Source of the DNA: JADHLJ01 sp038118725
GTDB taxonomy: Bacteria > Pseudomonadota > Alphaproteobacteria > Thalassobaculales > Thalassobaculaceae
Direction of reading: 5' to 3'
Length of the DNA: 64,000 nt
NCBI GenBank assembly: GCA_038118725.1
Contig: JAYOIK010000008.1
Coordinates: forward strand, 26,039-90,038
Below are positions 1-7,306 of the stretch, one piece after another; within the stretch, counting starts at the first letter, position 1; every line of letters begins with the position of its first letter. The notes under the pieces were generated by a model. That model ran no database searches and was not told the origin of the DNA. It saw only the letters and a list, made by a program, of their open reading frames with translations. A program made the position numbers and the translations under genes.

Positions 1-545
1 ATAGCCGTCGAACTCGCCAGTTGGCTATGCGGGGAATCGGCGGCCTGGCGCACGCATAAAAGCGTCGTGCAATCCGCCAGATCGACGTGCAACGAGACCT
101 TGCCGGGATTGCCGACACCTCGCGTCCCCTGGTTCGGGCGCAGCCGTCCCTCGGTAACGTAGTGGATGAGACCGCCGTCGCTGTTCTGGGTGACGCCGAG
201 GCCGAGATGGGCGCAGAACCCCCAATACATCAGGGCGATATCCTCACGGGCATGCCCCTCCACCGGAAATCCGTGCAGAAGGGCGAACCCCCGGCCGTCT
301 CGCAACGCGTGCTGGATCCGCGAGATCACGCCGGCGCAATTGGGCAAGGGGAAGTTCTCCACCGCGACGTGCTCCAGCCCAATCCCGGCCTTGTGCGCTC
401 CCTCCAGCGCTCTCACCAGATCGCCAGCCTCCGCGCGGGTCAGGGTAAGGTCCCAACTCGTGTCGTTTTCCAGATCCCTCGGCGTCCAGGCGCTCGGCTC
501 GGTGATCGGCTGGCGCAAAACCGTGGTTGGCAACATCGATCGCAT
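1..545 (-). CDS. TauD/TfdA-like dioxygenase, N-terminal part (cut by window edge)
   Basis: The first 181 residues are in the window and the frame is still open at base 1. The ATG at 545 follows a GGAGG ribosome site. Residues 153-155 read His-Val-Asp, within SLHVDLADCTTLLC. This is the HxD half of the Fe(II)-binding triad in TauD/TfdA or gamma-butyrobetaine-type 2-oxoglutarate dioxygenases. A glycine-rich stretch, RDGRGFALLHGFPV, lies near residue 85. The distal His and the Arg that bind iron and 2-oxoglutarate would lie beyond the edge. The substrate cannot be told. It is probably a cytosolic oxygenase that hydroxylates a small acid or amine. Confidence 0.75.
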   Translation of the reverse strand, partial: MRSMLPTTVLRQPITEPSAWTPRDLENDTSWDLTLTRAEAGDLVRALEGAHKAGIGLEHVAVENFPLPNCAGVISRIQHALRDGRGFALLHGFPVEGHAREDIALMYWGFCAHLGLGVTQNSDGGLIHYVTEGRLRPNQGTRGVGNPGKVSLHVDLADCTTLLCVRQAADSPHSQLASSTA

Positions 546-898
546 GGGATCCTCCCTCCAATGTTCTCAGTGAATCTAGAGGGGAAATCGATCGCATGCG
601 AGCCCTTGCCGTCGCAAGAGCGACGATCGGTCGTACGGCGGCGGATAAGTCACCTACGTCCCGCCTTCCCGCGACACCCCCAGCCCACGTCACCCTGGAA
701 GCAACGCCCCCGATTTCCGTCGTCCTTGCGAAAGCAAGGGCTTTTGCCGCCGGCTTCTCGTCGTGACGGTCGCTCGGGGTGAGTCGCGTTACTCTCCGCC
801 ACGCTCACCCCAAGGAGACTCAAAGCGGCGCCTGCCCTGTGCTCGAACCACGGTCTCAAAGGATTTCCGGAGCGTTCCAGCTATTTTTCAACAGCACT
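546..898. other. Intergenic region with a dispersed repeat
   Basis: About 350 bases lie between the start of the dioxygenase gene and the stop of the next minus-strand gene. I see no convincing coding frame. It holds a 57-base repeat (716-772) with an inverted copy 16 kb away. The part nearest 545 must carry the promoter of the dioxygenase gene, but no clear -35/-10 pair stands out. Confidence 0.6.
716..772 (+). repeat. Dispersed intergenic repeat, copy A
   Basis: This 57-base unit is built around TTGCGAAAGCAAGGGCTTTT. It matches the complement of 16979-17034 with only a few differences. A looser copy is at 16912-16950, and a diverged relative is inside 31720-31790. The core can fold as a small hairpin (CTTGC-GAAA-GCAAG). 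All copies lie between genes, as expected of a REP-like family. Confidence 0.7.
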
Positions 899-1924
899 CT
901 AGACATAATCCGTCGGCTCGACACCAACCGAGCGCGCGGCCTCGACGATGCCGCTCCAGACCCCGTCTCCGACGACAATTCCGGATTGCTCGGCGGCGCG
1001 CGCCTGGCCGGTTTCCCGCTCGCCCGGCATGATGACCCTGTCAAAACCGGGCGCCGGGGTCGAACCACGGACCTCGGCCATGAAACCCTCGGCTGCGGAG
1101 GTGTAGTCAGCCATCGGGCGGAACGCGTCGGCGCGGATCAGCACCATGAGCCAGTTGTATTCCACCGCCTCGCCGAGCATCGCGTCGCCCATCAATTCGG
1201 CGATGATCCCCATGCCGCTGCCCTTGGCTCCCGCCGCCGGCAGAAGCGCGCCGCCGTCGTAAAACGCCTCCGGGTCGGTTGACGGCTGACCATCCTTGTC
1301 GACAACCACGTCGGGCGGCAGTGTCTGGCCGTTTGCCCGCGCCACCGCGACCTTGCCGGCGGGCCAAGTGGAAATCGCGAAATCACAGACAACCGGGTCC
1401 CCCGGACCGCCCGGCAAGGCCAGGGTGTAGGGATTGGTGCTCATCATCGGGTCCTTGCCGCCGAAGGGCACGACATTGCCCCACAGCCGACGACCACCGC
1501 CGCCGAGACTTATCGCCATGAAGCCGGCTTCCGCAGCCTGTTCACCATAGGCGCCCATGCGCCCGGTATGGCCGCATTTGACAATGCCGACCGTCGCCAT
1601 TCCCCGCTGTCGCGCGGCGGCGATTCCGGCATCCGTCGCCCGCTTCATCGCGACGATACCGATCCCGCGGGCGCCGTCGACATGCATCATGCCCGGGCGT
1701 GGCTCGGTGATCAGCGGGTCCGCCGCCGGATCGATCACGTCTCGCTTGGCCTCGCCGAGATAAAGCCCGAGTCGGTTTACGCCGTGGCTGGCGACGCCCT
1801 TCATCTCCGCGTCGACAAGATGTTCCGAGACGATCTCGGCATTCGCCTCGGAGAAACCACCCGCCGCGAGAGAAGCCCGGATTAGCGCGGTCAGACCCGC
1901 CGGTGACATGGGAGAAGTCGGCAT
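899..1924 (-). CDS. Malate/L-lactate dehydrogenase family (Ldh_2) oxidoreductase
   Basis: The 341-residue protein belongs to the Ldh_2 family of NAD(P)-dependent 2-oxoacid reductases (ureidoglycolate, delta1-piperideine-2-carboxylate, sulfolactate and malate dehydrogenases). Family features seen are EHLVDAEMKGVASHG near residue 33, KCGHTGRMGAYGE near residue 125, and the Gly-rich GAKGSGMGIIAELM in the C-terminal half. I chose the ATG at 1924, which has AGGA nine bases upstream; the open frame extends 36 codons further but that part is not family-like. It is divergent from the 2-hydroxyacid dehydrogenase at 2045, with a 120-base shared promoter region. The exact 2-oxoacid is unknown. Confidence 0.85.
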   Translation of the reverse strand: MPTSPMSPAGLTALIRASLAAGGFSEANAEIVSEHLVDAEMKGVASHGVNRLGLYLGEAKRDVIDPAADPLITEPRPGMMHVDGARGIGIVAMKRATDAGIAAARQRGMATVGIVKCGHTGRMGAYGEQAAEAGFMAISLGGGGRRLWGNVVPFGGKDPMMSTNPYTLALPGGPGDPVVCDFAISTWPAGKVAVARANGQTLPPDVVVDKDGQPSTDPEAFYDGGALLPAAGAKGSGMGIIAELMGDAMLGEAVEYNWLMVLIRADAFRPMADYTSAAEGFMAEVRGSTPAPGFDRVIMPGERETGQARAAEQSGIVVGDGVWSGIVEAARSVGVEPTDYV

Positions 1925-2044
1925 TTCACGTGATCCTGGAATTCGGTTGCGAGACCGGCACTGTAAGCGACGGAACCGGGCATTCCAATTCCACGCGAAA
2001 TCGATAGTATCCGCCTCCTCGCCTGGAAACACGGAACGACCGCC

Positions 2045-3040
2045 ATGAGCTCCGCTTCGACACCCTGGATCGCGCTGGCCGCGACCGATCAGTTGCCAAT
2101 CCTCGAGGAGCCCGTCCGGCGGGCCGCTGGAGATAGTTTCGAGGTTCGCGGCGTGGCCCTGCCCTATAAGCCGCTATCGCCGGACGAAGAGACGCATTGG
2201 GCGGGCATGCTGCAAGGCGCGGGCGCGATCCTGCTACGCTCGGGCTATATCACCGCCTCACTGCTCGACCGCCTGCCGGATCTGAAGATTGTCGCGGTTC
2301 ACGGCGCCGGGGTTGATCCGGTGGATGTCGCCGCCTGCACCGAGCGCGGGGTACTGGTCACCAATACCCCAGGCGCCAACGCCGACGCGGTGACCGAGAT
2401 CACCTTCGGCCTGATGCTTTCCCTGCTGCGCCGAATTCCCGACGCCGTGCACAAGGCCAAGGCGGAGAAAGCCTGGGATAGCGCGAGACACACTGGTGGC
2501 GAGTTGAAGGGACGGGTATTGGGTCTGATCGGCCTCGGCCAGATCGGCCAGCGCGTGGCCCGGATCGCCGACGCCTTCGGCATGGGAGTGATCGCGCATG
2601 ACCCGGCGCTCTCCGAGGACGAGATCACCCGGCGTGGCGCCGAGCCCATGAGCCTGGACGGTGTCCTCGCCAGCGCCGATATCCTTTCTCTCCACGCCCC
2701 GGCAATCCCGGCGACCCGTCACATGATAAACGCCGACGCCATCGCCAGGATGAAGCCCAGCGCCATGATCGTGAACTGCGCGCGCGGCAGCCTGATCGAC
2801 GAGGCGGCGCTGTCGCAAGCCCTTATCGACGGTCGTCTCGGCGGCGCGGCGCTTGATGTCCTGGAGGGCGAGCCTCCGGACCCGAACAGCCCGATCTACG
2901 ATGCGCCGAACCTCATCGTGACGCCGCACATGGCGGGATCGACCGTGGAGTGCCTACGCACCATCGCGGGAACCGCCGGCGCCGACATGGTCCGGGTCCT
3001 AAGCAGCGAGCCGGCGCGTCATCCGGTGAACGAGGTCTAG
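2045..3040 (+). CDS. D-isomer-specific 2-hydroxyacid dehydrogenase
   Basis: This 331-residue NAD-dependent dehydrogenase resembles phosphoglycerate and hydroxypyruvate dehydrogenases. The Rossmann motif GLIGLGQIGQRVA lies near residue 161. The catalytic Arg is in NCARGSLID, the Glu in LEGEPPDP and the His in TPHMAGST, so all three active-site residues are present. There is no C-terminal ACT regulatory domain, which argues against a biosynthetic SerA role. It is divergent from the Ldh_2 gene. The two may act on related hydroxy acids, but no pathway partner fixes the substrate. Confidence 0.88.
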   Translation: MSSASTPWIALAATDQLPILEEPVRRAAGDSFEVRGVALPYKPLSPDEETHWAGMLQGAGAILLRSGYITASLLDRLPDLKIVAVHGAGVDPVDVAACTERGVLVTNTPGANADAVTEITFGLMLSLLRRIPDAVHKAKAEKAWDSARHTGGELKGRVLGLIGLGQIGQRVARIADAFGMGVIAHDPALSEDEITRRGAEPMSLDGVLASADILSLHAPAIPATRHMINADAIARMKPSAMIVNCARGSLIDEAALSQALIDGRLGGAALDVLEGEPPDPNSPIYDAPNLIVTPHMAGSTVECLRTIAGTAGADMVRVLSSEPARHPVNEV

Positions 3041-3164
3041 GCGTTAGCCCTCAAAGTCCCCAGCGTCGCTCCCGCGGAGGCGGGAGCTTGTGGCGAGGGC
3101 CGCGAAACCGCCACGGTCGTTCCTGGTTACCGCCGTTTATCGACTCGAACCATTGAGCCAAGAG

Positions 3165-3182
3165 CCCTGATCTACATCAGGG
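3165..3182. terminator. Hairpin between convergent genes (possible bidirectional terminator)
   Basis: A perfect 7-bp stem, CCCTGAT / ATCAGGG, with a 4-base loop lies 30 bases before the stop of the minus-strand gene. It sits between convergent genes that end at 3040 and 3212. There is no T run, so intrinsic termination is only possible, not shown. Confidence 0.4.
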
Positions 3183-3211
3183 CGACGGTGACGGTGGAAC
3201 GCGGCGGCGGT

Positions 3212-4012
3212 TTAAGCTCCAATCAGGACCGGGCTGACCATCTGGCGGACGGTCTTCATGACCGCCATGGCCACCAGCTTCGAGGTCTTTCGGTTGGTCT
3301 CGGAAATCACCATGTCCTCGACGAAACTGAACTTGCCGAACGCACCCTCGCCGTGAACCTCGCAGATATGGGTATCGATCTCGGTGTCGGCGATGATCGT
3401 AAGACGGGTATCGTCCAACCCCATCCCAGCGAGAGATACCGCCGCGGAGATGTTCACGTTCTGGGGATACAGCGCCGCCCCTTCTCGTGGCGAGCCCTCG
3501 AAGATCACGGTGGGCTCTGTCATGCCGGCAAGGTCGAAGACGGTCTCGGCATGGGTTCCGAACCAGGCGGAGGGGTCCTTGCGAACGATCATATGAACCG
3601 AGGTCAAACCGCCGACCGCCGCCGCCGAGAGCGTGTCCAGCGCACCGATCCCCGCCGAGGGAATGATTAGACGAGAGCCGGCCCGCTCGGCCGCCGAGAC
3701 ACAACGCTGATAGACCGCGTCATCGGTGAAGGCGCCGACCGAGGTGACGATCATATCGGTCTTCGAGGCCAGCACCTTTTCCGCGTGATCGATCACCGCC
3801 GCGTGACCGGCTCCCTCCAAAACAACATCAAAGTCATGCTTAAAGAAAGCACCGAAATCATTTGTTAATAAGGGATAATCTTCCGGTTTATTGTCTCGCT
3901 TATTGCGAACCAAGACGGCGGGGATGGTAATCCGGTCGGCGAATTCGCTCCGTACCATCCGGATGACGTCATCGCCGATCGCGCCGGCCCCCATCAATCC
4001 TAGTCGCAACAT
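3212..4012 (-). CDS. Aspartate dehydrogenase-like (NadX family) protein
   Basis: The 266-residue protein has an N-terminal Rossmann fold (GLMGAGAIGDDV, residues 5-16). Its C-terminal half matches L-aspartate dehydrogenase, with ALYPQNVNISAAVSLAG carrying the family's conserved Asn-Val-Asn segment. Members convert aspartate to oxaloacetate or iminoaspartate with NAD(P), for NAD synthesis or aspartate catabolism. I chose the ATG at 4012 with GAGG upstream; a TTG at 4051 would add 13 residues and overlap the previous gene. It follows the hydroxyacyl-CoA dehydrogenase-like gene by 28 bases, so they are probably one operon. No nadA or nadC is near, so a catabolic role is more likely. An AT-rich patch (3821-3910) interrupts the normal codon use. 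Confidence 0.8.
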   Translation of the reverse strand: MLRLGLMGAGAIGDDVIRMVRSEFADRITIPAVLVRNKRDNKPEDYPLLTNDFGAFFKHDFDVVLEGAGHAAVIDHAEKVLASKTDMIVTSVGAFTDDAVYQRCVSAAERAGSRLIIPSAGIGALDTLSAAAVGGLTSVHMIVRKDPSAWFGTHAETVFDLAGMTEPTVIFEGSPREGAALYPQNVNISAAVSLAGMGLDDTRLTIIADTEIDTHICEVHGEGAFGKFSFVEDMVISETNRKTSKLVAMAVMKTVRQMVSPVLIGA

Positions 4013-4040
4013 GATCGCCTCTGCTCGTTTATCTCGCGGG

Positions 4041-4985
4041 TCATTCGCCAATCTCCTCCGCGGCTTGCATCTTATGGCGCATCAGGGCCATTAATCGGCG
4101 GTCCCGCCAGGCGGTACGTTCCGGCAGTTTGTCCTGAGACATCACGTCGCGACGCTCCCGCTCCAATCTCTGGTATCGCTCGGACGTCCAGGGACGCGTC
4201 TCGGATTGCTCGATCGAGATCTCTTCGAAGGAGGGTCCGAAGCGTTCGAGATAGTCCCGAATGCCACCCGGCGCGTTCAAATCAATGGTCTCCATGGGCC
4301 CCATGAAGGACCAGCGCAGTCCCAGCCCGTGTTTCAGCGTCTTGTCAAGATCCGCCCCGGACACCACGCCGTCCTCGATAAGTTTGAAGGCCTCGGTCAG
4401 CAGCGCGACCTGAAGCCGGTTCAGCACAAACCCCTTTACCGCCTTGTTGATGGTAATAACCGCCATCCCGACGCCCTCGAGAAAAACGCGGGAACGCGCA
4501 ATGGTTTCCGCGCTAGTTGCGTCGGCTCCGGAAAGTTCAACGATCGGCAGGAGATACGGCGGGTTCGCCGGATGCGCCACCAACATGCGACGCGCGCCGG
4601 CCATGCCGTCGGTGATCTCGTGACAGGGGATGGCCGATGTCGAGCTCGCGATGATCGTATCCGCCGGCGCCAGCGCGTCCATGCGCGAGAAAAGCTCACG
4701 CTTAACGGCCACTTGCTCCAAGGCGTTTTCCTGGACCCATCGGGCGCCGTCCAGCGCCTCTTCCAAGGAATCGGCGCGACTGATCCGTCCGCGAACCTCG
4801 CGCGCCGATCCGATCAGGCCGTTGGCTTCGAGATCGGCGAGGCTGGCATCCAGCAATCGTTCCGAGGCATCCAGGGCATCCGGGAAGGCATCAAATAGAG
4901 CGACTTGGTGCCCGGCGCGCCCGAAGACCATGGCCCAGGATCGGCCGATAAGACCGGCCCCGATTACCGCGATTTTTTCCGACAT
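4041..4985 (-). CDS. 3-hydroxyacyl-CoA / L-carnitine-type dehydrogenase
   Basis: The 314-residue protein has an N-terminal NAD-binding motif, VIGAGLIGRSWAMVFGRAGH (residues 6-25). The segment ASSTSAIPCHEI and the dyad region VAHPANPPYLLPIVE are typical of the lambda-crystallin, L-gulonate and L-carnitine dehydrogenase branch. The C-terminal helical part contains NRLQVALLTEAF and GPMETIDLNAPGG. The ATG at 4985 follows GGAGA; the frame upstream is arginine-rich nonsense. It is the first gene of a pair with the NadX-like protein. The NPPYLLPIVE motif favours small soluble hydroxy acids over acyl-CoA. Confidence 0.85.
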   Translation of the reverse strand: MSEKIAVIGAGLIGRSWAMVFGRAGHQVALFDAFPDALDASERLLDASLADLEANGLIGSAREVRGRISRADSLEEALDGARWVQENALEQVAVKRELFSRMDALAPADTIIASSTSAIPCHEITDGMAGARRMLVAHPANPPYLLPIVELSGADATSAETIARSRVFLEGVGMAVITINKAVKGFVLNRLQVALLTEAFKLIEDGVVSGADLDKTLKHGLGLRWSFMGPMETIDLNAPGGIRDYLERFGPSFEEISIEQSETRPWTSERYQRLERERRDVMSQDKLPERTAWRDRRLMALMRHKMQAAEEIGE

Positions 4986-5037
4986 TTGAAATCTCCTCGC
5001 CGCCATTGTCGAGGGCGAGGTCGAGCCTGTCCAGCGG

Positions 5038-5802
5038 TTAAGCGGATGCTTGCGCCCGCCCGAGGAAGTACCCCGCGAAACCACCCAGTAATGCCCAGAA
5101 CACCGCCGCCGTCGCGATCGACGTCGCCGCGAATTGCGCCGCCAGTTCCGCCGGAGCGCCACCGGTCCCAAGCTCATGCGGGTGCGGAGCACCGACGACA
5201 TGCGGCGCCGCAAGCAGCACAACGCCCGCGACTTTCCAGGCCGTGCCCGGAGTAAAAACCAACATCCAGAGCCCAGCCAACGCCGTGATGGCGGCGGAAA
5301 TCCACCAAATTTGCCGAGCTACGAGATCCGCGGCCGCCGCGCCGGGAACCTCCGGCGCCAATCCCATGGTCGGCGCCAGGGTGAAGGCGACAAACCCGCC
5401 CGCGCCCCACATCACGCCGCGTCGAAAATCGACGGTTTCCCCACGGACCATCATTCCCGCGACGAGAACCAGCGCGAAGCCGATCCCCGTGAGCACGGTG
5501 GTCATTACCGTGAAAGCGATGCGCTCCGCCCCATCTCGTGGCGCCCAAGCCGGGTTTCCATCATGAGTTTCACCGCCATGCGCGAACAGGTGTCGAGGAT
5601 CGGACGGGAACGCCGGATTTCCGAGCGGAAAGCCGACCGGAATCGCGCGATCAACGGTAACGGTTTCAGCCCGCGCGGCCTCGTTCTCGAAGCTTTCGGC
5701 GTGCAGAATGATCGGCACGGTCGTGAATTGATGGATCGCCGAGATGATGAGGCCGGCAAGAACGCCGGCCGCGATCGCCGACACGAAAAGACGCCGAATC
5801 AC
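5038..5802 (-). CDS. cbtA: CbtA cobalt transporter subunit
   Basis: The 254-residue membrane protein has about six hydrophobic segments. It keeps the CbtA pattern: an N-terminal helix ending in IHQFTTVPIILHAESFE, the His-rich HLFAHGGETHD after the first helix, and a buried GLAPEVPGAAAADLVARQIWW. CbtA is the main subunit of a predicted cobalt uptake system tied to B12 supply. Translation starts at GTG 5802 behind GGAGATAG. It follows cbtB by 39 bases and must be cotranscribed with it. Confidence 0.9.
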   Translation of the reverse strand: MIRRLFVSAIAAGVLAGLIISAIHQFTTVPIILHAESFENEAARAETVTVDRAIPVGFPLGNPAFPSDPRHLFAHGGETHDGNPAWAPRDGAERIAFTVMTTVLTGIGFALVLVAGMMVRGETVDFRRGVMWGAGGFVAFTLAPTMGLAPEVPGAAAADLVARQIWWISAAITALAGLWMLVFTPGTAWKVAGVVLLAAPHVVGAPHPHELGTGGAPAELAAQFAATSIATAAVFWALLGGFAGYFLGRAQASA

Positions 5803-5841
5803 TAGCCTATCTCCAGCCCAATCCCGCTAGATTCGCGGGCC

Positions 5842-6018
5842 TTAGTGACAGGGAAAAGCCGTCGTGTGGCGGGTATCGTGGGCGGCGTTGTGGATCGCCT
5901 CGGGGTGGGCGAAACCGACACCGATGATCAAGAAGGTCCCAACCAGCAGGCCGAGAACGGCGGCGACCATGGTTTCCGAACGCGCGGCCTGGACCTGTTG
6001 AATGTTCTGGTTTTGCAC
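5842..6018 (-). CDS. cbtB: CbtB cobalt transporter small subunit
   Basis: The 58-residue protein starts at GTG 6018, preceded by GGGAGA. It has one transmembrane helix (about residues 17-37, MVAAVLGLLVGTFLIIGVG) followed by the metal-binding tail HDTRHTTAFPCH, the CbtB hallmark. It precedes cbtA, the usual order. No B12 riboswitch consensus is visible upstream. Instead there is an inverted repeat at 6133-6150. Confidence 0.92.
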   Translation of the reverse strand: MQNQNIQQVQAARSETMVAAVLGLLVGTFLIIGVGFAHPEAIHNAAHDTRHTTAFPCH

Positions 6019-6132
6019 TGAAGCTCTCCCGTGCGTTCGAATTCCGTCTCGACTCCGATTTCGATCCCGGAGCCATGCATCTTATCGTCACGGGAAAGGT
6101 AACGGCGCGGGGGATATCTGGAAAGCGCATTT

Positions 6133-6150
6133 TTGACGATTTTCCGTCAA
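6133..6150. promoter_or_regulatory. Inverted repeat, possible operator for cbtBA
   Basis: TTGACG-ATTTTC-CGTCAA has perfect 6-bp arms and a 6-base AT-rich spacer. It lies 115 bases upstream of cbtB, in the region shared with the divergent methyltransferase gene at 6287. The form suits a dimeric repressor. Which regulator binds cannot be said. Confidence 0.4.
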
Positions 6151-6286
6151 GGCGCGACATCCGGGCGCAATCGTCGTCAAAACCCCTCTTTCGCTCCGGT
6201 TGTGGACCGGCGACGGACATGCTTCCCCACCGACTCGCTTGCATCCCGCTGGACTTGATGTTGGACTGGGAGCCAAGAGGTGCGCC

Positions 6287-6970
6287 ATGAGTTTCGCCGA
6301 CGACGACCAGGGCCAAGACTTCAACGCGATGTCGGAAAGACGACAGCGCCTTGTACCGCACCTGAACGACCTCCAGGAAACCATCCTACGGCTTTTGCCA
6401 TCGCCTGTTGATGATCAGTCCTACCGCGTTCTGGACATAGGCACCGGAACAGGCCTGTTGGTGGAACAGATCCTCGAAAACATCCCGAATGCCAAAGTGC
6501 ACGTGGTTCACGACGAGCGGATCAACCTCGAGGCCGCGCGCGACAGGCTCGCCAAACACGGCGACCAGATCACCTATGAGTTAGGCGACTACGTGCGCGT
6601 GAATCTGGATGGCCCCTATGATGTCGTCGTCCAGGAACTGGAAGCTAATTTTCTGGAGAACAAGTCCAAGCGCACACTCCTGTCGGCAACCTACGCGGCA
6701 CTCCGTCGCCAGGGCCGCCTGATCAGCATTACCCAGGTGCGCGGCGCCACCGACGATCTCGAGGACATCTATGTCGAGCAGTGGCGAGAAATGGCACGGC
6801 AGAAAGGCGCCAGCGACATCGATCTTCAACACAGTCTCTTCGCCTCGGCGCGCGCGCGAACCGCGACCCTCGCGCAGCATCTCGACTGGATGGCCGCGGA
6901 CGGGTTCGAGAATGTTGATTGCTATGTAAAATACTGGCGCCTCGCCGTGATCGCCGGCGACAAACTATAG
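6287..6970 (+). CDS. SAM-dependent class I methyltransferase
   Basis: The 227-residue protein carries the SAM-binding motif I VLDIGTGTGLLVEQIL (about residues 48-63), an acidic end of strand 2 (VVHDERINLE) and a motif IV region, YDVVVQELEANFLE. The ATG at 6287 follows AAGAGG; the frame is open upstream but begins in the spacer. It is divergent from cbtBA and lies upstream of the methionine leader. The substrate is not recognisable. The last 60 residues are close to the small-molecule methyltransferases (FENVDCYVKYWRLAVIAG). Confidence 0.8.
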   Translation: MSFADDDQGQDFNAMSERRQRLVPHLNDLQETILRLLPSPVDDQSYRVLDIGTGTGLLVEQILENIPNAKVHVVHDERINLEAARDRLAKHGDQITYELGDYVRVNLDGPYDVVVQELEANFLENKSKRTLLSATYAALRRQGRLISITQVRGATDDLEDIYVEQWREMARQKGASDIDLQHSLFASARARTATLAQHLDWMAADGFENVDCYVKYWRLAVIAGDKL

Positions 6971-7026
6971 TAGGCCAGTTGGAAACTCGGCGAACGCGCC
7001 CTCCAGAAAAATTTTGAGGTCCATGC

Positions 7027-7055
7027 TTGACAACCACCTCCATGTGGTTTCATTT
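7027..7055 (+). promoter_or_regulatory. Probable promoter of the methionine operon
   Basis: A consensus TTGACA lies at 7027-7032. A weak -10 (TTCATT or TCATTT, 7049-7055) follows after 16-17 bases, just upstream of the riboswitch. The spacer carries a perfect inverted repeat, AACCAC-CTCCAT-GTGGTT (7032-7049), placed where a repressor could block polymerase. Confidence 0.5.
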
Positions 7056-7060
7056 ATCGA

Positions 7061-7115
7061 CAGCGCCGATTTGATCATCAGCTTGCGGGCGCTTTAAAAA
7101 TGCGGCTAAAGAGGG
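7061..7115 (+). ncRNA. SAM-II riboswitch aptamer (first of two)
   Basis: The sequence follows the SAM-II (metA element) pattern. P1 pairs AGCGCC (7062-7067) with GGCGCT (7088-7093). The loop contains GATTTG and CAGCTTGCG. After an A-rich linker comes the conserved 3' element GCTAAAGAGGG, which forms the pseudoknot and SAM pocket. SAM-II elements lie upstream of metA, metX and metZ in alphaproteobacteria. An intrinsic terminator begins four bases after the aptamer, so bound SAM probably ends transcription here. Confidence 0.92.
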
Positions 7116-7118
7116 ACG

Positions 7119-7150
7119 CGCTGTCCGGCTTTGCCGCGACGGCGTTTTTT
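7119..7150 (+). terminator. Intrinsic terminator linked to the first SAM-II aptamer
   Basis: A 10-bp GC-rich stem (7119-7128 with 7134-7144, one bulged C) with loop CTTTG is followed directly by six T residues. It is a textbook rho-independent terminator and the clearest one in the window. It lies between the aptamer and the first gene of the operon, so it is the likely expression platform. Confidence 0.85.
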
Positions 7151-7204
7151 GTCCCCGATGGGCAGCCAAAAGCCGAATCAGGGATTGGTCCACCCCGACG
7201 GACC

Positions 7205-7254
7205 CGCGGCGATTTGAAGGGCAGCTTGCGTCCGCGTCACCAACCGCTAAAGCG
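7205..7254 (+). ncRNA. Second SAM-II-like aptamer in tandem
   Basis: P1 pairs CGCGG (7205-7209) with CCGCG (7232-7236). The 20-base loop matches the first aptamer at 16 of 20 positions, with GATTTGA and CAGCTTGCG identical. GCTAAAG recurs after a linker of 9 bases against 11 in the first aptamer. The pseudoknot pairing is less clear than in copy one (UUG with CAA, then a CC bulge). It may therefore be a diverged SAM-II or the SAM-V variant known to sit downstream of SAM-II in marine alphaproteobacteria. It ends 52 bases before the first start codon. Confidence 0.7.
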
Positions 7255-7300
7255 CCACGGGAAGTCTCCCGTGGGCCCGTAACGAACGGCTTGGGAGACT
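7255..7300 (+). promoter_or_regulatory. Alternative RNA helices controlling the ribosome site
   Basis: Two helices exclude each other. In one, CCACGGG (7255-7261) pairs with CCCGTGG (7268-7274). In the other, AGTCTCCC (7263-7270) pairs perfectly with GGGAGACT (7293-7300), and one G-U pair extends it. The second helix buries the ribosome site GGGAG that serves the ATG at 7307. The layout directly after the second aptamer suits control of translation. Which state SAM favours cannot be read from sequence. Confidence 0.6.
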
Positions 7301-7306
7301 GACGTC

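Noticed and set aside
6019..6286. Cobalamin riboswitch before cbtB
   Set aside because: I looked for the B12-box type consensus on the minus strand and did not see it. The region is also short for that element.
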